A stretch of DNA of 64,000 bases from Candidatus Roizmanbacteria bacterium RIFCSPLOWO2_01_FULL_40_13 (GTDB lineage Bacteria; Patescibacteriota; Microgenomatia; UBA1406; GWC2-37-13): contig MGAN01000004.1 in NCBI GenBank assembly GCA_001789745.1, positions 64,064 through 128,063 on the forward strand, in the 5' to 3' direction. Made by a program: the position numbers and the translations under genes. Below, piece by piece: positions 46,878 to 55,820 of the stretch. Position 1 is the stretch's first letter. Every line of letters starts with the position of its first letter. The notes under the pieces were generated by a model. The model ran no database searches and was not told where the DNA came from. It saw only the letters and a list, made by a program, of their open reading frames with translations.

Positions 46878-48689
46878 ATGCTTTCTTACTATCTTAAAGT
46901 TATCAAAAAAATACTCGGTTTAGCCAAAAAAGTGTTATTGGTTATTGTTGTCTTTGCCTCAATCATAACCCTTTTTGCCTATTTCATAAATAAAGATAAA
47001 CAAAAGCTCCATCAAAGTAATTTTGATCCGGTCAAACAAAATCGTAAGGCTATCTATGAGGTGATCAAAGATCCGGAGTTGAATAAAACCAGGGAAGGCA
47101 AACTTGCAATTACCGTCTATCGTTCATTAATGTGCGTGACGGTAGGAGAAAGTTGCACTGATAATCCGAATGATGGAGATACAAGATTTCAAAGTAGTGT
47201 TTTTGGCTATATGAGTAATCTTTTAACTCTTCCCTTCAGCAAACCTCCAGCTTCCGGAGTCTCCTGGGTTTACAATGGTCTGGCCGATTCTGGTTTAGTT
47301 CCTAAAGTCCGTGCCGCTCAAGGAATTGGCTTTGCCGCTATAAGTCCTCTTCAGCCAATCTGGAAAATATTCCGAGACGCAACCTATGTGTTGCTAGTGT
47401 TAATTCTTGTCGCAATCGGATTTATGATCATGTTTCGGATGAAGATAAATCCTCAAACGGTTATATCTATTGAAAGCGCGCTTCCCAGAATTATTGTGGC
47501 ATTGCTTTTGATAACTTTTTCCTTTCCTATTGCAGGATTTATGATTGATCTAATGTATGTGGTTATGGCCTTGACGATCTCTATCTTAGTCCCGGCAAGC
47601 GCAGTCCAGCTTGACTTGGCAGCAATCCAGAATATGTATCTTACCGCCACACCCGGAGTCTTAATCGATGAATTATTTCCGATAAACGAGAATATCATTA
47701 TCAATACCCCTTTAGGTTCTTTATTAGGCGGAACCGGGCCAATTGCAGAAATGATTAAATCTAATGGTTTGGTGCAAATGTGGACTTACATTGTGGGATT
47801 AACATCTATAGGTTACAATTTCTACGCGATTTTGCCACGCATACTTCAAACCATATTTTTATTATTAAGTGGAGTAGGCGCGTATATTGCGAGCAATCAT
47901 GTTGTAAAATCTTTAAGTACAGGTGGGGGGCTTTATGCGATGCTTGAAGATATCAATATCCAAGCCGCTACCTTCGGATTAGGTGTAGGAGGCATTATCT
48001 CATCTTTTTTCGGTACTATTACTTTCATAGTCTTGTTTGTAGTCATTGTCATGTTTTTTGGAGTGCCTCTCCTTATAGGACTTTTGGTTTGGTTCACCAT
48101 ACTATTCTTGTTCTTTCGCATTTTTTTCCTTTTATTATCAACCTATATCAAAATCGTCCTGTTTATCATTTTTTCGCCTCTGTTACTGCTTTTTCAAGCA
48201 ATACCGGGCAGGAATGCTTTTGGCTTCTGGTTTAGAAATCTGTTCGGTGAGATTCTGACATTTCCTCTGATTGCTACAATCATTCTTACAGGAAATATAA
48301 TGATCAGTAATATATCCTTAGTTCCAAGCCAAGTTAATGTAGGACCAGTTACTACGTACGGAAAAGTTTATTGGGCGCCACCTTTCTTATACGGCCTTAA
48401 CCAAACCGCTTTTTCCTTTTTAATTGGACTTGGAATTATCCTTCTCATACCAGATCTAGTAAAATTGGTTAAAGAACTTATGGGTGTTAAACCATTGCCA
48501 ATTAGCATTGGCCTTGGTACTTATTTTGGCGGAGCCGGAGCAGCAGTAGGCGGTGGACTTGGTCTTGCCGGACAATACGGATCTTTAGCTATTGCTTTCC
48601 CTGGGCTTAGAACTTTTGGCGAAAAACTTGGGGGCAAAATTGGGCTCGGAGGTTTATTCAGAAACCCTGAAGGGGGGGGAAGTAGATAA
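46878..48689 (+). CDS. Polytopic membrane protein, VirB6/TrbL-like
   Basis: 603 residues. An N-terminal helix (about 14-36), an extracytoplasmic segment of about 125 residues, then six or more helices from about 170 to 550 and a Gly-rich C-terminal tail (FGGAGAAVGGGLGLAG). Large polytopic proteins of this kind beside VirB2-like pilins are the VirB6/TrbL inner-membrane channel proteins of type IV secretion systems; the similarity is in plan and context, not in a motif I can name. Has its own leaderless-type promoter. Confidence 0.55.
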   Translation: MLSYYLKVIKKILGLAKKVLLVIVVFASIITLFAYFINKDKQKLHQSNFDPVKQNRKAIYEVIKDPELNKTREGKLAITVYRSLMCVTVGESCTDNPNDGDTRFQSSVFGYMSNLLTLPFSKPPASGVSWVYNGLADSGLVPKVRAAQGIGFAAISPLQPIWKIFRDATYVLLVLILVAIGFMIMFRMKINPQTVISIESALPRIIVALLLITFSFPIAGFMIDLMYVVMALTISILVPASAVQLDLAAIQNMYLTATPGVLIDELFPINENIIINTPLGSLLGGTGPIAEMIKSNGLVQMWTYIVGLTSIGYNFYAILPRILQTIFLLLSGVGAYIASNHVVKSLSTGGGLYAMLEDINIQAATFGLGVGGIISSFFGTITFIVLFVVIVMFFGVPLLIGLLVWFTILFLFFRIFFLLLSTYIKIVLFIIFSPLLLLFQAIPGRNAFGFWFRNLFGEILTFPLIATIILTGNIMISNISLVPSQVNVGPVTTYGKVYWAPPFLYGLNQTAFSFLIGLGIILLIPDLVKLVKELMGVKPLPISIGLGTYFGGAGAAVGGGLGLAGQYGSLAIAFPGLRTFGEKLGGKIGLGGLFRNPEGGGSR

Positions 48690-48711
48690 TTATAACAAGA
48701 ACTCTTGGTTA

Positions 48712-49578
48712 TTACCCAAATCCCGGTATTCTAAGTATATCAACTCCAATTACTCTCAAAATAAAGATTGAAAATATTATCAAAAGTAAACCCATTATAC
48801 AAGAAGTCAACATCTCCTGGGCTTTTTTGATCCTCTCCGGATTACCGCCTGATATTTGTATGACAATAGCAGCGTAAATAATACAAATAAGCGAGATGAT
48901 CCCGGCAAGCGAAATGCCCAACCCCATCACAGTCTCAGTGACGAACTGGCTGGTCGTTGTTCTTATACATCCTATCCCCGTCCAAACACCACCCTCTCCT
49001 AACTCCGAGGGTTTGCTGGGATTATAACCGATACATTGATAACATTTGGTTTTTTCCGAACTACTGCTTATGTTATCACAAAACGGTTTTAGAGCGGCAA
49101 GCGCCGGACTTGAATTTGCTTTACAATAACAACTGTCCTCACCGATTTTTCCAATCGGACTAGCGTTTGTTACGCATCTGTTTTTGTCCATATATGTTTT
49201 CATGCCTTGTTTAATATCTCCGACACTTGGCAAGAGTTTTGCCGTTGAAACGGGTAAAAAAAAGAAAGGAATACTGTCAAATTTCGCATTTACAAAATCA
49301 ACCAATTTTTCTACTAACCAGTCAATTCCTACGGGAAGACTGGCTATAAAATCTTTATCAATCGTGCCAAAATCTTCCACGGGAGAAAAGCAGCAGGAAT
49401 ACTGCCTATGATTAAAATCGTTCGGATCAAAATTGCCCTGAGTAGCAGGATCAAAACCTTTTCCGCAAGATATTCCGGGTTGTGGAGCGAATTGTCCTTG
49501 CGCTTTAATTATATTAAATTTTGCCGAGGTTAGAAAAATTAATACGCAAAGCAACCAGTAAATTAGATATTTTTTCAT
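48712..49578 (-). CDS. Secreted/membrane T4SS_pilin-like protein with Cys-rich domain
   Basis: About 288 residues from MKKYLIYWLL at 49578, which is a good signal peptide (a start 8 codons earlier is possible). A Cys-rich extracytoplasmic region (YSCCFSP, CVTNAS, CYCKAN, CYQCIGYN) leads to two C-terminal helices joined by SGGNPERIKKAQEML, the same loop as in the 108-residue protein at 41159. It looks like a pilin-type unit fused to a disulfide-rich domain. It converges on the VirB6-like gene. Confidence 0.65.
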   Translation of the reverse strand: MKKYLIYWLLCVLIFLTSAKFNIIKAQGQFAPQPGISCGKGFDPATQGNFDPNDFNHRQYSCCFSPVEDFGTIDKDFIASLPVGIDWLVEKLVDFVNAKFDSIPFFFLPVSTAKLLPSVGDIKQGMKTYMDKNRCVTNASPIGKIGEDSCYCKANSSPALAALKPFCDNISSSSEKTKCYQCIGYNPSKPSELGEGGVWTGIGCIRTTTSQFVTETVMGLGISLAGIISLICIIYAAIVIQISGGNPERIKKAQEMLTSCIMGLLLIIFSIFILRVIGVDILRIPGFG

Positions 49579-49654
49579 GACAATACTTACATTACAACGC
49601 AAAACGAGAGAAATCTCAAGTGAATTTACTGAAGTCTAAATTTAAGCAAGTATT

Positions 49655-52600
49655 TTATGCCGGAGCACCTGCTCTTTGGCCGCCGCTAAATTCTTTTGCT
49701 GCCTTAGATATATATTGCCAGATAAACCAAATCAGCAGAAATGGCAGAACTGAATTTATAATCTCCCAAGCTTTATGCTTAAATTTGGCGCCTCCGTCAC
49801 GCCTCAACGATCCTTCCCACCACTCGAAATCCGGATTCCGTTTAGTCTTATGTTTGCCTAAATTTATCTCTTTCCCGAACAGTTTAACCTTGACATCCTC
49901 CTCTATGTATGGACTCCCTTCTTTACTGGCCGGATCATACGGCGTAGCAGACAATACTCTGGCTTGTCCAAGCTGGTAAATAAACTGGTCGATGGTCGAG
50001 ACATCCCACTCCCAGACTTTGGCATAAGGTCCCCCATAAAGTTCTGCCGCTATCGAGTGCGGTCTGTCCGTCACGGTCCAGCTTGTTGCCCAGCTTCGCG
50101 CCAAAGTATCTTTCTTGAAGAAATTTATGACTCCTAGGGCCAAATGATGGGCTACTTTTTGGCCGTAAGCTGGTCCGTGGACGCTTGTTAACGTATCTCT
50201 AGCCTTTTTGAGTAAACTTACTATTTCTCCAACATCATGCTTGCCGTCGATGGCTGCGGCATGCAGCTTGTCGTTAAGATGCATGATCTCGTCGGTCACG
50301 CCTTTTTCAACAGCAGCGGTATCCTTTAAGGCTCTGGCTATCAGCCGTCCGCCTGCGCCGCGATAGGCAACCAGGCTCATATCCGTATCGTCCAGACCAA
50401 AAGTGAAGGTGTATCCTCCTTCTTCCGTGATATTCGGATTGATGAACTTGGAAAAAGCCGTCAAAAATTCTTTGCTATTTTTTGTCGTTCCTCCTCCGTA
50501 ATCGCTTTTGATTATCTTAAAAAGTTTAACCACGTCTTCTATTTCTTTCTCAGATACATCCCTTCCCGATTCACCAAGATAGTCTCTAATCCACTTTTCA
50601 GTCAGCTTGAAATTCAAATCCTTGCTGACTTCATCCAAATGAAAACCCACTTCCTTAGATTCCAAACTTTTTTGGTCATCAGGATGTTCCTTATTCCACT
50701 TATTCACATATTCTTTAAGTTTGTCTTTCATTTCCGAACTAACCTTTTTTCGAAGTCCCGCCTCAGCAAGACAAAGATTTTTCATCACTCTGTCAAATTC
50801 TTTGGACGACATATTCATCTCCAGTCTGGTTTTTTTCCAGCGGCTGGTGCCGTCCTTATGAAATCTGTCCCTGTCAACGCGCAAGAATTTGGAAGGAAAT
50901 CTCTTGGCCACCAACCTTGCCAAAGTTTCACCCATAAATAAATTACTTTTTTCGGTTTCAATATGACCCTCCAACTCGTGCACTTTTATCATGCCGTTTT
51001 TGAGTTTTAGTTTGGCATATTTTTCAGCTTTCGCCTGTAATCCGTCTAAAAATTTAACCACATCTGCTTCCTGAAAATCTTTCGGGTCTTCGATAAAGTA
51101 ATTTTGATAAAGATAGTTAAAGAATTTCCTTTTTTCCGCAGCCTTATCAGACTGGTCATACTTCTGTTTAAGCAATTTCTTCCCTGCTTTTCCCGTGACC
51201 ATGAAATCGTAGCAGATCTCATAGCCTATATTTTCAATAGCCTTCCATGTTTCCAACGGATCTATGTCATTAGTAAGTCTTTTTTTTCCATCTGGAGTTG
51301 TTACTTCTTTAAAAACCATATTGCCTTGCGTCGTGTAGTAAATCCGCCAGCCTCGTCTTTTGCTTGGTCCTCCCACATTCCCAATATCCAGCATAAAATC
51401 AATCAGCAGCGGATTTTTGATCATATCGTCTCTCCCCTTGACGAAAGATTCTCGATATTTTGCTAAATTATCCCAAAGTACTCTGTGGTCCCAGACGCCG
51501 GTGGTTTTCAATCCCTCAAGCGGATGCGAGCCTTCAACCGGCATAAAAAGCCACAAAGGCAAAGACGCCTCAGCCTGCCACCTCCACCAAAAATGAGCGG
51601 GATTTAAGGGAGTCAGAGGATCGGCATCGTTAGTATAATAGCTCGTATATGCGGATGATCCATCGGGATTGAGATGCGGCTCTGCATAAGCTGCCTTTTC
51701 CTCCTCGGTCATAAAGATCCCGCGGTGAGCGCCGATTGCCATAAACAGGGCGCTTTTGAGCTTGCTCTCCTGACTCTTCAATTTAGGATGCATTCTCTTC
51801 AGGGCTTCCAATACCTCCTCCTCCAGCCTGGTCATCACGGTTCCGGTTTTATTCAAAAACATGTCCGTTGCGTGGATCCAATCCTGCGAAGCAAACTGCT
51901 CTTCGGAAAATTTTTCATAGAGATTGATCGCATCCTGAAGAAGATCGGCATTGGGGAAAAGAAACATTTCCTCAAGTGCCGGAGTCTTCATCCTCTCTGC
52001 GTATTGACCCAACTGTGCATAAAATCCGCGCTCTGGATCCTTGGGATGGGTGAGGATTGAACGTGCGTTATGCAAGTATTCTCTCTCTCCGATATATTCG
52101 TCGGTCATCAGGCGAAGATAACTGGCAAATCCGCTTAAGTTCACGTCTTCAGGCTTGGAAAGAGGTCTATAGCGTATTCTTGGCTTATCGACATATACTG
52201 TATCGCCATTTTCATCTTTATACTCAATTACTATATCCTCTATAATCGGGTCCAGTCCTACCGATTTAGTCAATTTAATTTTTTGATCGGGATTGTCCCT
52301 TTCGTATTCCTCCAGCGCCGTTCTAAGCTTGTCAAGATAGCTTCCGAAAGTGGCGAGGGTAGTATTGATACCTCTTACGAAATTCTCCTGTCCTACCTCC
52401 TGCCAAAATTTTTCCGGACTTGTCTCCGTGAATCTGGCCAAGATCTTATCCAACACATCAACCAACCTCTCTTCAATTATTTCAGATGCTTTACTATAAG
52501 CCTCTTTTTCGCTTAATGCTTTTCCTTTAACTCTTGCCTTTTCTATAGCTTCGCTTTTGATCTCGTCTATATAGGAAATAAATTTTTCCGGAGCGGATAT

Positions 52601-53428
52601 GGCGATAATGAATTTATGATATTCCGGGGTTAAATACAGCTCAAAATCGCGGATCAACTGCTGTAAAGTATAGATTTCTTGCTGCAGCTCAATTTTCTTT
52701 CTTTCTTCTTCTGCTTGTTCTTGAGTTGTTTGACTTCGACGTCTATTTTCATCTTCTTGCTCTCTTCTAAGTTTGTCCATTAATTTGTTCCTTACTTCTT
52801 CTTCCGGAATAACGAACTTACCCTCGTCATCTATTTTAATCTCAAGTTGCTTTATAAGTTCATCCTTTGTAACTGTGCTAATTTCTCCAAGTCTGTCATA
52901 AATTATTTGACCTAGTAACTTAGCCGCTATTGGATTATCTTGATATAATTTCTTAAAATCCTTTTCGAATCCGGTTAATTCCTGACCCGGCTTGGAGAAA
53001 AATATGTCCCTATATATATATTTATCGATCAAAGGATAAAGATAACTTGCAGTTGTATCGGTCATTAACCCTGCTCTTTCGGCAAGTTCTGCCAATACCT
53101 TTTGACTCGCATTCGCTTTAGCTTTTACTACACCTTGTTTTATCGCCTCCAATACTTTTACTACGGTTTTTTTCACCTCTACGGCTTCTTTTCTTTTCCC
53201 TTCCACGCTTAATCCGCCGGTTGCTTTTGCCATATCGCGCACTTCGCTGGCTGCTGTTGACTTTTCTGCCAACTCTTGCAAATATTTTTGGGCCAGCTGT
53301 TTTTCTGCAATACTCAATTGGTCTCCGCTTTTATTGGCTCTTGCTGCTTTAATCTCTTTTTGGGCTTCCTGTCTAGCTTGTTGTACTTCATCTCCTCCGG
53401 AATGTACGGTCTCACCTGGTTCTGCCAT
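49655..53428 (-). CDS. Very large tail-anchored cytoplasmic protein, unknown
   Basis: 1257 residues, mostly charged and helical. The N-terminal 130 residues are Ala/Lys/Glu-rich and probably coiled; a highly charged KLRREQEDENRRRSQTTQEQ-type helix is near 220. A Trp-rich middle (FWWRWQAEASLPLWLF and onward) may be a folded domain. A single membrane helix lies at the C-terminus (PFLLIWFIWQY, about 1220-1240), followed by a short SGGQRAGAPA tail. I recognise no family. It is expressed with a 72-residue membrane protein 1 bp upstream and lies next to the pilus-like cluster. Confidence 0.7.
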   Translation of the reverse strand: MAEPGETVHSGGDEVQQARQEAQKEIKAARANKSGDQLSIAEKQLAQKYLQELAEKSTAASEVRDMAKATGGLSVEGKRKEAVEVKKTVVKVLEAIKQGVVKAKANASQKVLAELAERAGLMTDTTASYLYPLIDKYIYRDIFFSKPGQELTGFEKDFKKLYQDNPIAAKLLGQIIYDRLGEISTVTKDELIKQLEIKIDDEGKFVIPEEEVRNKLMDKLRREQEDENRRRSQTTQEQAEEERKKIELQQEIYTLQQLIRDFELYLTPEYHKFIIAISAPEKFISYIDEIKSEAIEKARVKGKALSEKEAYSKASEIIEERLVDVLDKILARFTETSPEKFWQEVGQENFVRGINTTLATFGSYLDKLRTALEEYERDNPDQKIKLTKSVGLDPIIEDIVIEYKDENGDTVYVDKPRIRYRPLSKPEDVNLSGFASYLRLMTDEYIGEREYLHNARSILTHPKDPERGFYAQLGQYAERMKTPALEEMFLFPNADLLQDAINLYEKFSEEQFASQDWIHATDMFLNKTGTVMTRLEEEVLEALKRMHPKLKSQESKLKSALFMAIGAHRGIFMTEEEKAAYAEPHLNPDGSSAYTSYYTNDADPLTPLNPAHFWWRWQAEASLPLWLFMPVEGSHPLEGLKTTGVWDHRVLWDNLAKYRESFVKGRDDMIKNPLLIDFMLDIGNVGGPSKRRGWRIYYTTQGNMVFKEVTTPDGKKRLTNDIDPLETWKAIENIGYEICYDFMVTGKAGKKLLKQKYDQSDKAAEKRKFFNYLYQNYFIEDPKDFQEADVVKFLDGLQAKAEKYAKLKLKNGMIKVHELEGHIETEKSNLFMGETLARLVAKRFPSKFLRVDRDRFHKDGTSRWKKTRLEMNMSSKEFDRVMKNLCLAEAGLRKKVSSEMKDKLKEYVNKWNKEHPDDQKSLESKEVGFHLDEVSKDLNFKLTEKWIRDYLGESGRDVSEKEIEDVVKLFKIIKSDYGGGTTKNSKEFLTAFSKFINPNITEEGGYTFTFGLDDTDMSLVAYRGAGGRLIARALKDTAAVEKGVTDEIMHLNDKLHAAAIDGKHDVGEIVSLLKKARDTLTSVHGPAYGQKVAHHLALGVINFFKKDTLARSWATSWTVTDRPHSIAAELYGGPYAKVWEWDVSTIDQFIYQLGQARVLSATPYDPASKEGSPYIEEDVKVKLFGKEINLGKHKTKRNPDFEWWEGSLRRDGGAKFKHKAWEIINSVLPFLLIWFIWQYISKAAKEFSGGQRAGAPA

Positions 53429-53429
53429 A

Positions 53430-53648
53430 TTATTTTTTAGTTTGGAACTTGTAACCTGTATTTGCCAGTAAAAATACCGATAAAGAAGCTGTCTTCAAAA
53501 ACTCCGTAAGACTGCCGCAACTCATACAGGACGGGCGCGTTATCATATACATTAAGGAGTCAAAAAGAATCACAATAGGAAGAATCAAAAGTGTCGGAAG
53601 GAAAAGAAGGGCTTTTTTTGGGAAATCTCCCCTTTTTTTCGAATACAT
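53430..53648 (-). CDS. Small membrane protein, first gene of the large-protein operon
   Basis: 72 residues. A basic N-terminus (MYSKKRGDFPKK), one helix (about 13-33) and a CMSC pair followed by a second hydrophobic stretch. No family known. It is supported as a real gene by a perfect promoter (TTGACA, 17 bp, TATAAT) ending 5 nt before its ATG and by the 1 bp gap to the 1257-residue gene. Confidence 0.65.
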   Translation of the reverse strand: MYSKKRGDFPKKALLFLPTLLILPIVILFDSLMYMITRPSCMSCGSLTEFLKTASLSVFLLANTGYKFQTKK

Positions 53649-53653
53649 ATTAG

Positions 53654-53682
53654 ATTATAGTACTACTATGGGTTATTGTCAA
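53654..53682 (-). promoter_or_regulatory. Perfect-consensus promoter, leaderless type
   Basis: Minus strand TTGACA (53677-53682), 17 bp, TATAAT (53654-53659), then 5 nt to the ATG at 53648. Both hexamers match the sigma-70 consensus exactly. Confidence 0.8.
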
Positions 53683-53780
53683 ATAATAAGTCCTCAATTC
53701 ATTCTACTAAAATTGTAATACGTAAGATGACGAAAATTATAAAAGATAAGATTTTTTAAGCTGATAATTATCATACTAAT

Positions 53781-54231
53781 AATGCAAATGATGCTTATTA
53801 TGCTAATATAAAAATATGGATAAATTAATTTATCCAGAGCTTTCATACAAAATTACTGGTGCTCTATTTAAAACTCATAATAAGTTAGGAAAGTTTTGTA
53901 GTGAAAAACAGTATTGTGACTTTTTAGAGAAGTGCTTTAAAGAGAAAAATATAAATTACATACGAGAAAAAGCCTTACCACCGCTTTTCATAGATGAAAA
54001 ACCCGGTAGAAACAAGGTGGATTTTTTAATAGAAAATAAAATTATTTTAGAAGCAAAATCTAAAAAAATTGTAACGAAAGACGATTATTATCAAATAAAA
54101 AAGTATTTGACTTCACTGAAATTAAAATTGGGAATTTTAGTGAATTTTAGAAGCGCCTACCTTCATCCAAAGCGAATATTAAACTCAGCTGCAAAGGAAT
54201 AATTTATTAGCATAATTTGAGGCATTTGCAT
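53781..54231. repeat. Inverted repeats flanking the GxxExxY gene
   Basis: 53781-53808 and 54205-54231 are inverted copies: TATTAGCATAAT, six variable bases, CATTTGCAT. 21 of 27 bases match and all differences are in the central six. They enclose the gene at 53816-54202 almost exactly. The left copy overlaps its -10 box. Confidence 0.6.
53816..54202 (+). CDS. GxxExxY-family protein (PD-(D/E)xK-like)
   Basis: 128 residues. YKITGALFKTHNKLGKF followed by SEKQY is the N-terminal signature region, and KVDFLIENKIILEAKSKK is the D..E.K core of a PD-(D/E)xK nuclease fold, followed by LGILVNF. The family is widespread in genomes and often mobile; function is unknown. An extended -10 (TGC-TAATAT, 53801-53809) ends 6 nt before the ATG. 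The gene is bracketed by inverted repeats and may be a small mobile cassette. Confidence 0.85.
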   Translation: MDKLIYPELSYKITGALFKTHNKLGKFCSEKQYCDFLEKCFKEKNINYIREKALPPLFIDEKPGRNKVDFLIENKIILEAKSKKIVTKDDYYQIKKYLTSLKLKLGILVNFRSAYLHPKRILNSAAKE

Positions 54232-54262
54232 ATCAATTTGTAGATTGGCATTAAAAAAATGT

Positions 54263-54724
54263 TTACTCTTCTTTTTTTGGACCTACTATCAGTTGTCTAT
54301 CCCTTCCTTCACCCTCAGAATAAGAAGTCAGGTCGGGGTGACTTTTGGCAATATATTCGTGAATGATTTTGCGCTCATAAGAGGAGAATGATCTCACCGG
54401 TACCTCGTGGTTTTCTGACTTGGCTCTTTGGGCAATATCTTCGGCAATCCCCTCCAACCGCTCTACCTGCTTTTCCCGATAGTCGTTGACATTCAGCAAA
54501 AGATCGACCGGTTCGCCGAATTTTTTATAAAACATAACCTCGAGTATTTTTTGCAAAGCCCTGATTGTTTCTCCATGCCGCCCAATCACAGTCGGAGCGT
54601 CATCTTCGGTTTTGATAACTATATGAAAAACCTCTTCTTCTTGAGTTACTTCAAGCTCGAACTTATCGATCATTTTCTTTAGAAGCTCCTCGGTTTCTGT
54701 TTTGATTGTTTCCAGTTTATCCAT
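54263..54724 (-). CDS. jag: KH-R3H RNA-binding protein Jag/KhpB
   Basis: 153 residues. The KH domain carries VIGRHGETIRALQKIL, and the R3H domain ends with SSYERKIIHEYIAKS. The Jag_N domain seen in longer homologues is missing. It binds RNA and helps control cell elongation in Gram-positives. It follows yidC as in the usual rpmH-rnpA-yidC-jag order, separated here by a repeat spacer of 140 bp. Confidence 0.93.
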   Translation of the reverse strand: MDKLETIKTETEELLKKMIDKFELEVTQEEEVFHIVIKTEDDAPTVIGRHGETIRALQKILEVMFYKKFGEPVDLLLNVNDYREKQVERLEGIAEDIAQRAKSENHEVPVRSFSSYERKIIHEYIAKSHPDLTSYSEGEGRDRQLIVGPKKEE

Positions 54725-54730
54725 ATGTTA

Positions 54731-54882
54731 ATAAAACTCTAAATACTAAACCCTAAATCCTAAACAATTTCAAAATTAAATTGCTCTAAATTCAAAACAA
54801 TTAATATGTTTTGATAATTTGAATTTAGGTAATTTGGATTTGTTTAGAATTTAGAAATTAGGATTTAGGATTTAGGATTTAT
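54731..54882. repeat. Low-complexity nested inverted repeat between yidC and jag
   Basis: The core TAAATTCAAA (54787-54796) pairs with TTTGAATTTA (54818-54827). The outer part pairs AAATCCTAAACAA with TTGTTTAGAATTT, and the right side is a tandem GGATTTA repeat. The region carries no gene. A related AT-rich spacer lies at 30797-30870. Confidence 0.5.
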
Positions 54883-55680
54883 TTTTCTATACTGCATTAT
54901 ACTAAAAATTGAAAAGATGTTCCAGTATAAGGATAGACCAACCGGTAAGGAATAGGAAAACCAGCCTATCATCAAGGGAAAGATGAATTTCATCTGCACG
55001 CTCATGGCTTTTTGGAAATCTCCGGTATCATCTTTTTTGCCGTCCTTTTCGGTTCCTTTGTTCTTCGAAGCTAGAGACGCATCGCTATGCGTCTCTACAG
55101 GTGCGGGCGTCATCACCGACGTCTGGCCGAATTGCAAAACAGCCGTCAATACAGGTATCAAAAAATAATACCATAGACCGGATTTGGCAGGAGTCAGAGC
55201 CAAATTAAAACCAAAAAACCAGGGATCGATCGACTGAATTCTCAATAAAGGATGATACAAAACATTGTTGATTTGTGCAATTATTTTGCTTCCGTTTCCA
55301 TTTAACAGAAATAATGAAAGCGTATTATACAAAGCAATAAATACCGGAATCTGGATGATCATAAACAGGCACCCCGTCGCTGGATTAATCCCTGCCTGTT
55401 GATAGAGCTTCATGTGCTCCTCCTGGAGTCTTTTTTTATCATTCTTATGCTTCTGGGACAATTTATCAAGATGGGGTTTAAGATCCTGCATCTTTTTGCT
55501 GGTCTCAAGCTGCTTTTTGAAAAAGGGATGAAGTATTAAGCGAATGACCACGGTCAAACCGATAATCGCCAAACCGAATGCTCCCGGAATTCTAAGGAAA
55601 AGTAACCCTTTGTTAAATAAAAGCAATAGATTAATGATCGGAAAAACAAAAGTAGTTGTAAAAAAATTTGGCGTTAGCAT
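54865..55680 (-). CDS. yidC: Membrane protein insertase YidC/Oxa1
   Basis: 271 residues. The membrane core opens GLTVVIRLILHPFFKKQLE, with the conserved Arg in the hydrophilic groove, then the cytoplasmic hairpin KMQDLKPHLDKLSQKHK and INPATGCLFMIIQIPVFIALY. The large N-terminal periplasmic domain of E. coli is absent, as in Gram-positives. A charged loop before the last helices contains residues encoded by an 11 bp-stem palindrome (55072-55097). Inserts proteins in the membrane. rnpA is missing between it and rpmH. Confidence 0.94.
   Translation of the reverse strand: MLTPNFFTTTFVFPIINLLLLFNKGLLFLRIPGAFGLAIIGLTVVIRLILHPFFKKQLETSKKMQDLKPHLDKLSQKHKNDKKRLQEEHMKLYQQAGINPATGCLFMIIQIPVFIALYNTLSLFLLNGNGSKIIAQINNVLYHPLLRIQSIDPWFFGFNLALTPAKSGLWYYFLIPVLTAVLQFGQTSVMTPAPVETHSDASLASKNKGTEKDGKKDDTGDFQKAMSVQMKFIFPLMIGWFSYSLPVGLSLYWNIFSIFSIMQYRKINPKS
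55072..55097. repeat. Perfect palindrome inside yidC
   Basis: TAGAGACGCAT (55072-55082), CGCT loop, ATGCGTCTCTA (55087-55097). An 11 bp perfect stem inside coding sequence, in the variable loop of YidC. GAGACGC/GCGTCTC hairpins are known as interspersed repeats in other bacteria, which suggests insertion. Confidence 0.7.
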
Positions 55681-55685
55681 AAAAA

Positions 55686-55820
55686 TTAAACAGTAAGTCT
55701 TTTTCTTTCCTTATTTCTTCTCCTTTTCAATACCTTTCGTCCGTCTTTGGAACTCATTCTTTTAAGAAATCCGTGAACTCTTCTTCTTTTTTTCTTTTTG
55801 GGTTGATAGGTCCGTTTCAT
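55686..55820 (-). CDS. rpmH: 50S ribosomal protein L34
   Basis: 44 residues, read from the minus strand. It starts [20 protein letters not shown] and ends [13 protein letters not shown], a full match to the L34 pattern in length and basic residues. Its ATG overlaps the valS TGA as ATGA (55817-55820), and its stop is 5 bp before the yidC start. rnpA, which almost always follows rpmH, is absent from this spot. Confidence 0.96.
   Translation of the reverse strand: MKRTYQPKKKKRRRVHGFLKRMSSKDGRKVLKRRRNKERKRLTV

Noticed and set aside
55817-55819. UGA recoding (as in Gracilibacteria or Absconditabacteria)
   Set aside because: TGA ends valS and other genes exactly where expected, and RF2 is encoded.
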